NCBI GenBank assembly: GCA_003979345.1
Contig: RYVZ01000001.1
Span: 141,469-205,468, forward strand
DNA from: Lachnospiraceae bacterium
Lineage (GTDB): Bacteria > Bacillota > Clostridia > Lachnospirales > Lachnospiraceae
Reading direction: 5' to 3'
Length of the DNA: 64,000 nucleotides
The notes beneath the pieces are model-generated. The model did not search any database and was not told the DNA's origin. It saw nothing but the letters and a program-made list of their open reading frames with translations. Shown in pieces: positions 60,268 to 64,000 of the stretch; position 1 is the stretch's first letter, and every line of letters starts with the position of its first letter. Made by a program: the position numbers and the translations under genes.

Positions 60268-60792
60268 ATGAATGAGATAACAGAACTTACACAGATCAAC
60301 TTCTCGTCGATTTTCATCTCCGTCTTCGTCATATTGATCGGTGTTAAGACCATGCTCTCCCTCTTTGAATGGTTCGCCCATAAGCTTGGTCTTGAAACAA
60401 AATGGATGCGCACACAGCGTGAGGCACACGAACTTTTATTGAGAACTTCGCAGGCTCTCGCGATCCTTCAGGAAAAACATGAGACGGATGCCGCGCACTC
60501 CGATCTGCGCGACGACGAGATCTCAAACGACATCAAAAAGCTCACGCAGATGTTCGTCGAAAAAGAAATTGACGACATGCGCTGGGAGATCAACAATTTC
60601 GCCACACAGGTATCTGAGGGAAAGCCGTGCAATAAAGACAGCTTTCAGCATTGCCTGCACATCTATGAAAAATACGAAAAGATACTAAAAGAAAACGAAC
60701 TTGAAAATGGCGAAGTAGAAATATCCATGGAACTGATCAATCAAGCATATAAACAAACATTGACCGGGCAGAAGCCCCTTTACAAATACTAA
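60268..60792 (+). CDS. Phage-type protein with one membrane helix and coiled coil
   Basis: A 174-residue protein: an N-terminal membrane helix (IFISVFVILIGVKTMLSLF), then a helical region with LLRTSQALAILQEKHETDAAHSD and RDDEISNDIKKLTQMFVEKE, and a polar end (HIYEKYEKILKENE). Similar proteins occur near tape-measure genes of Lachnospiraceae prophages; function unknown. It follows the holin-like gene by 12 bases. Confidence 0.7.
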   Translation: MNEITELTQINFSSIFISVFVILIGVKTMLSLFEWFAHKLGLETKWMRTQREAHELLLRTSQALAILQEKHETDAAHSDLRDDEISNDIKKLTQMFVEKEIDDMRWEINNFATQVSEGKPCNKDSFQHCLHIYEKYEKILKENELENGEVEISMELINQAYKQTLTGQKPLYKY

Positions 60793-60816
60793 GCAGATGA
60801 AAAGGAGGACTCATCA

Positions 60817-61032
60817 ATGAGACATTATTTCAAAATGAAGAGAAACGAATGGAAAGTAAAAGCCATGCTCTATGGCGCTATTCTGACTGTCACGGAAGAA
60901 CACCGCGACGCGATCGAACTGCTGCAAAAATTGTATGCTGCCTTAAAGGACATTCCTGAGGCGGAATTAAAAAGGGAATTTACAGAAAAGCTGGCTGAGA
61001 TCATCCATACGGAAAATCAAAAGAAAAACTGA
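60817..61032 (+). CDS. Small helical protein, 71 residues
   Basis: MRHYFKMKRNEWKVKAMLYG, then LTVTEEHRDAIELLQKLYAAL and AELKREFTEKLAEIIHTENQ; all-helical and charged. Not recognised. AAAGGAGG 12 bases before the ATG. It lies between the coiled-coil gene and the tape-measure gene, where tail-assembly chaperones are often encoded. Confidence 0.65.
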   Translation: MRHYFKMKRNEWKVKAMLYGAILTVTEEHRDAIELLQKLYAALKDIPEAELKREFTEKLAEIIHTENQKKN

Positions 61033-61101
61033 ATACAGGTTCTACATTTCCGAAACAAGTAAAAGTCAAAACATTGAAACACAAGAAAGGATGGTAGAAC
61101 A

Positions 61102-62466
61102 TTGTCTTCTCAAATTGATTACAAAATGGTGTTCGGTCTGGACGTACCAAAAACAACCGCACAGATCAACACTGACCTCAAAAAGGTTCAGCGACAGTTG
61201 TCCGATGTCAAGATTCCCGGCCGATTAGACAGCAGTCTCGAACATGCAGACAAGACCCTCAAAAACACCGAGCGCTCCATGCGCTCCATTGATCAACTCG
61301 GCGCGTCATTCCAAAGCCAGATGACGCAGGCTGCGCAAAGTATTTCCAAATGGCTGTCCTTAAATACCGCGGTTACTTATTTTATCTCCCAGACGCAGAA
61401 TGCCGTGAAGGAGCTGCGTCAGGTCGATACACTCTTAACACAGATCGGCGCCTCCAACAACGGCCTGTCACGCTCAGACCTTGCCCGCATCGGTGACAAC
61501 GCCTTTGCCGCTGCCGGCACATACGGTCAAAAAGCCTCCGACTATCTGACCGGCGTACAGGAAGCACTGCGTGCCGGTTATGACAATGCGGAAGCCATTT
61601 CCGAATTATCACTCGCCGCACAGACGGCAGGCGGCATGACCTCCGCCCTGGCACGGCAGATGATCCTTACCACCGACAGGGCTTACCATATGAACGGTTC
61701 CGTTACGGAACTGACAAAAGCCCTTGACGGCATGAATGAAATCTCCAATCAAAACACCGTTACGATGACCGATCTCTCGGAAGGCATTGCGGCTGTCGGC
61801 GCGGTAGCAGATTCTTTCGGCGTCAGTATCGGACAGACGACGGCCGCACTAGGCACGATGACCGCGGCTGCCGGAGGGAGCGCCCCGGATACGGCAGACG
61901 CATTCCGGTCCATCCTTTTTTATATCCGGCAAATCTGCGACGAAGACGCCGGAATCGATGCGGCGGGACTCTCTGCCTATGAAGCCGCCTGTGAGTCGTT
62001 GAATGTCAGGCTGGGGGAAACCAAAAGCGGAATCCTATCCCTGCGCGATCCGATGACGGTGCTTGGCGAACTGGCTGACGCCTATCGCAGACTGGATGAA
62101 AACGACATCCGCAGGAATGCGCTTCTGGATGCTGTCGGCGGCGGTTCCACTGCCTCGCAGCTCGACGCGCTGCTCAGCGGATGGGATACCTATGAGTCCA
62201 TGCTGACGCAGTATGAGAATGGCGCCGGTTCCATGGCACGGGAAGCGGAACTGGCCACAGATTCATGGGAGGGTTCCCTAAACCGTTTATCCAATACATG
62301 GACTGCCACGCTCGGAAACATCGCGGATTCGGACGCTGTCGCCACCGCGGTCAACGGCTTGAACAGTCTTTTATCTGTCGTAGAACGCATCACTGACGTT
62401 CTCGGCTCTGCAGGCACGATCGGACTCGGCGCCGGTCTGTTTGCCTTCGTTAAAAACTTTGCTTGA
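61102..62466 (+). CDS. Tail tape-measure protein, 5' part (interrupted)
   Basis: A 454-residue frame that matches the N-terminal half of phage tail tape-measure proteins (TP901-like): LDVPKTTAQINTDLKKVQRQ, LRQVDTLLTQIGASNNG, GTYGQKASDYLTGVQEALR, SLAAQTAGGMTSALARQ, GQTTAALGTMTAAAGGSAPD. It ends GLFAFVKNFA, then stop. The gene continues in frame only after a 1.2-kb insertion (63674 onward). Start TTG 61102 with AAAGGATGG upstream. Tape-measure proteins set tail length and help DNA entry. Because the gene is split, a full-length product needs RNA splicing or the tail is dead. Confidence 0.85.
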   Translation: MSSQIDYKMVFGLDVPKTTAQINTDLKKVQRQLSDVKIPGRLDSSLEHADKTLKNTERSMRSIDQLGASFQSQMTQAAQSISKWLSLNTAVTYFISQTQNAVKELRQVDTLLTQIGASNNGLSRSDLARIGDNAFAAAGTYGQKASDYLTGVQEALRAGYDNAEAISELSLAAQTAGGMTSALARQMILTTDRAYHMNGSVTELTKALDGMNEISNQNTVTMTDLSEGIAAVGAVADSFGVSIGQTTAALGTMTAAAGGSAPDTADAFRSILFYIRQICDEDAGIDAAGLSAYEAACESLNVRLGETKSGILSLRDPMTVLGELADAYRRLDENDIRRNALLDAVGGGSTASQLDALLSGWDTYESMLTQYENGAGSMAREAELATDSWEGSLNRLSNTWTATLGNIADSDAVATAVNGLNSLLSVVERITDVLGSAGTIGLGAGLFAFVKNFA

Positions 62467-62499
62467 CTTTATGGTGACATAAGGTGACACACAATTAAA

Positions 62500-63060
62500 A
62501 TCACTTTGGCGAGAGATTTTAGTTGGGCGATCATAGATAAGGAAACAACATGATGGCGTTGTCTACAAGTCTATGGATACATGGGGTTTTTAATAAGACT
62601 CTGCAAACACTTTCAGCGGAGTATAAACAAAACATGGAGGAGTAAATGCTTGAAAGTCTCTTACAATCAGGTAAGAATGGAGAAATCCATCTAATGCATG
62701 TCAAACCGTAATCCCCAATGCGGATGAGGTTGCGAAAGCAGAAAAAATTGATCATGCTGGTATATGGTAATATCGGTGAGAACCGATAGGTTCCTAAGTA
62801 CTGGTGACAATGGACAACGAGCAGGACGGGACTCTGAAAAATCAGAGAGCAATCCTCACAGACATACCCATCCTCTTAGCAGGCTGCTGCCATAATGCAG
62901 CTTACTAATAATGCATAGTGCGTATTGCGATTTTATGATTTTCAGTAATACGTTTGGTTGCAGTGTTTCAACCAACGAGTAAAAATCAAACCACCACTTA
63001 AAACTGTAACAGTCCCTGTGCGGCCTTAGTTGTTTCAAGCTGCGCAGGGACTGAATCATT
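62500..63060 (+). ncRNA. Candidate structured RNA (intron-like)
   Basis: No open frame of note in about 550 bases, but several tight hairpins: ATGGA-GAAA-TCCAT (62677-62690), TGC-GAAA-GCA (62731-62740) and ATCGGT-GAGA-ACCGAT (62772-62787), all with GNRA tetraloops; CTCTGA-AAAA-TCAGAG (62832-62847); and a stem of 13 bases with mismatches at 63010-63053. GNRA loops are common in self-splicing introns and large structured RNAs. I could not match it to group I or group II core elements. Confidence 0.4.
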
Positions 63061-63216
63061 GCAATGGCTTTCGGGAAATATCATTTATTTCTATATTGTA
63101 ATGTAATTAAACTTACTAAAATTTTGTATAGACACAAGGACTCGAAATCCGATTTTCGATTTCTTATGTGTGTGCAAATCAATATTTAATGATCCATAAA
63201 CTGTTTATACAGGCTG

Positions 63217-63618
63217 TTACCATTCGTACCCGCAGTTGTTGCAATGGAAGGTTTTATGCCTTTTGGTCCCGAAAATTCCCCATACTGCGGTGTTGACTAC
63301 TTTGGAAGTTGCGGATATTTTCTTTAGGTTTTGTGACTGGCAGGTCGGGCATTTGGGTTTGTTCTGCCATTCTCTTGCTACTGCGTTTGCACGAGCAATT
63401 TGCTCTGGTGAAGGCGGCGGTCCCATCTCATCCTTAAAAATGTTAAAAGCTTCCTCCGCTGTTTTTTCATCACACTCAAAAAAGACCTTAATGTATTGAA
63501 TTGCTTCACTTTCCTTATTATCATCCCATAATTCTTGAATTGTATTACCTACAGCCTCATCCGTTTTGGGATCCATTACAAAATGATTAATTTGATCCCA
63601 TATTTCGTATGCTGTCAT
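63217..63618 (-). CDS. Zinc-ribbon protein inside the insertion
   Basis: A 133-residue protein: a helical N-terminal region (YEIWDQINHFVMD; NTIQELWDDNKESEAIQYIKV) and a C-terminal zinc ribbon (KCPTCQSQNLKKIS...HCNNCGYEW). Ribbons of this kind are common in small Firmicutes proteins. Start ATG 63618 with GGAGGAG six bases upstream; the frame is open to 63639. It is on the opposite strand to the tape-measure gene and may be cargo of the insertion. Confidence 0.75.
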   Translation of the reverse strand: MTAYEIWDQINHFVMDPKTDEAVGNTIQELWDDNKESEAIQYIKVFFECDEKTAEEAFNIFKDEMGPPPSPEQIARANAVAREWQNKPKCPTCQSQNLKKISATSKVVNTAVWGIFGTKRHKTFHCNNCGYEW

Positions 63619-63673
63619 AGTATTCTCCTCCTTATTCATTTTTGTGTTTTATTATACTACTTTTAACTAAATA

Positions 63674-64000
63674 ATGCAATTGAAATCTCTCGCCAAGACT
63701 ACAGACGCATTAAACGCTATAAACACATCAAATAAAGCACAAAAAAATTTGAAAGCCATCGGCAGATCCTACACCACCGAAACCCTCAAAGCCGCGATTG
63801 CACAATCTACACTCGAAAAACAGCATATTAAAACAATCCTCTCTGCGAACGGCTTGCGGGGCGAACTACTAAAAACTACGATCAGTGAATTAGAAAATGC
63901 CGCCGCCACCAATAAGGTCGCAAAGGAACAGGGTAAAGCTGCTGCCTCCACCCTCGGTCTCGGGGACGCTTTCAGAGGATTAGGAATCAGAATCAAGTCC
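63674..64000 (+). CDS. Tail tape-measure protein, 3' part (continues past the window)
   Basis: At least 109 codons to the window edge, open at the end. ATG 63674 has no ribosome site and follows a stop in frame. The product (MQLKSLAKTTDALNAINTSN; KNLKAIGRSYTTETLKAAIA; GKAAASTLGLGDAFRGLGI) is helical and Ala/Thr-rich, as in the middle of tape-measure proteins. It is taken as the continuation of 61102-62466 after the insertion. Confidence 0.65.
   Translation, partial: MQLKSLAKTTDALNAINTSNKAQKNLKAIGRSYTTETLKAAIAQSTLEKQHIKTILSANGLRGELLKTTISELENAAATNKVAKEQGKAAASTLGLGDAFRGLGIRIKS

Larger units (their letters stand above)
62467..63673. mobile_element. Insertion inside the tape-measure gene
   Basis: About 1.2 kb with no counterpart in the tape-measure protein separates its two halves. 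Near the ends are inverted copies of TTGGCGAGAGATTT (62506-62519 plus; 63683-63696 as its complement). The right copy lies within the resumed reading frame, so it may be the insertion target or an exon-pairing guide rather than a terminal repeat. Contents: a 600-base noncoding stretch with many hairpins and a zinc-ribbon gene on the minus strand. No transposase, reverse transcriptase or LAGLIDADG/HNH is recognised. Confidence 0.6.

Noticed and set aside
62467..63216. Group II intron or IStron identity of the insertion
   Set aside because: No GUGYG start, no domain V sequence, no group I R/S core such as AAGATATAGTC, and no TnpB, TnpA or reverse transcriptase; kept only as an unclassified structured RNA candidate.

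Overview
The window looks like chromosomal DNA of an anaerobic, spore-forming Clostridia, most likely a gut Lachnospiraceae. The grounds are a complete spoIIIA sporulation operon, a stand-alone glycyl-radical cofactor, bacteriohemerythrin, agr-type signalling, several glycoside hydrolases, DUF families typical of Lachnospiraceae (DUF6512, DUF4474, DUF3810, DUF2974) and strong purine-rich Shine-Dalgarno sites. All names come from reading motifs; no database search was run.

Layout. 0-5 kb: spoIIIAA to spoIIIAH on the minus strand, with a sigma-E-like promoter ahead of spoIIIAA. 5-10 kb: grcA, then a GH2 / AraC regulator / GH5 carbohydrate cluster. 10-16 kb: a LytTR regulator, a DUF2975 + XRE pair, a chemotaxis receptor, and an Erm-type 23S rRNA methylase preceded by a leader peptide and two attenuator hairpins. 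16-25 kb: membrane and hydrolase genes, MBL-fold hydrolase and GNAT pair, two tRNA-Leu genes, a heterodimeric ABC exporter. 25-34 kb: an orphan FliD-like protein, a type II restriction-modification pair, a PflX-like radical SAM protein, an agr-like kinase/regulator pair with three tiny upstream-strand neighbours, a metallophosphoesterase and a DUF4474 protein. 34-44 kb: a glutamine-amidotransferase-like protein lacking its catalytic Cys, DUF2974, nucleoid-associated protein, DUF3810, coiled-coil protein, HflX, tRNA-Pro, esterase, secreted amidase. 44-50 kb: a frameshifted diguanylate cyclase, a GH5 lipoprotein, hemerythrin, and a FAD/Rieske oxidoreductase.

50-64 kb is the accessory part and the most interesting. 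It resembles a phage or phage-derived element. A small sigma-70-like factor and a DUF262 protein run on the minus strand from a promoter whose 17-bp spacer contains a near-perfect LexA (SOS) box. Divergently, a small gene overlaps a 933-residue protein that carries a DxDGD motif and a C-terminal zinc ribbon, as expected for a single-chain double-psi beta-barrel RNA polymerase of the YonO/QDE-1 type. A second LexA-like box follows it, then an HU-like protein, a large secreted protein, a cysteine desulfurase, an endolysin-type amidase, a holin-like protein and a tail tape-measure gene. The tape-measure gene is interrupted by a 1.2-kb insertion containing a candidate structured RNA and a zinc-ribbon gene on the opposite strand. 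The working model (inference) is that DNA damage relieves LexA, induces the sigma-like factor and switches on an element that brings its own single-subunit polymerase.
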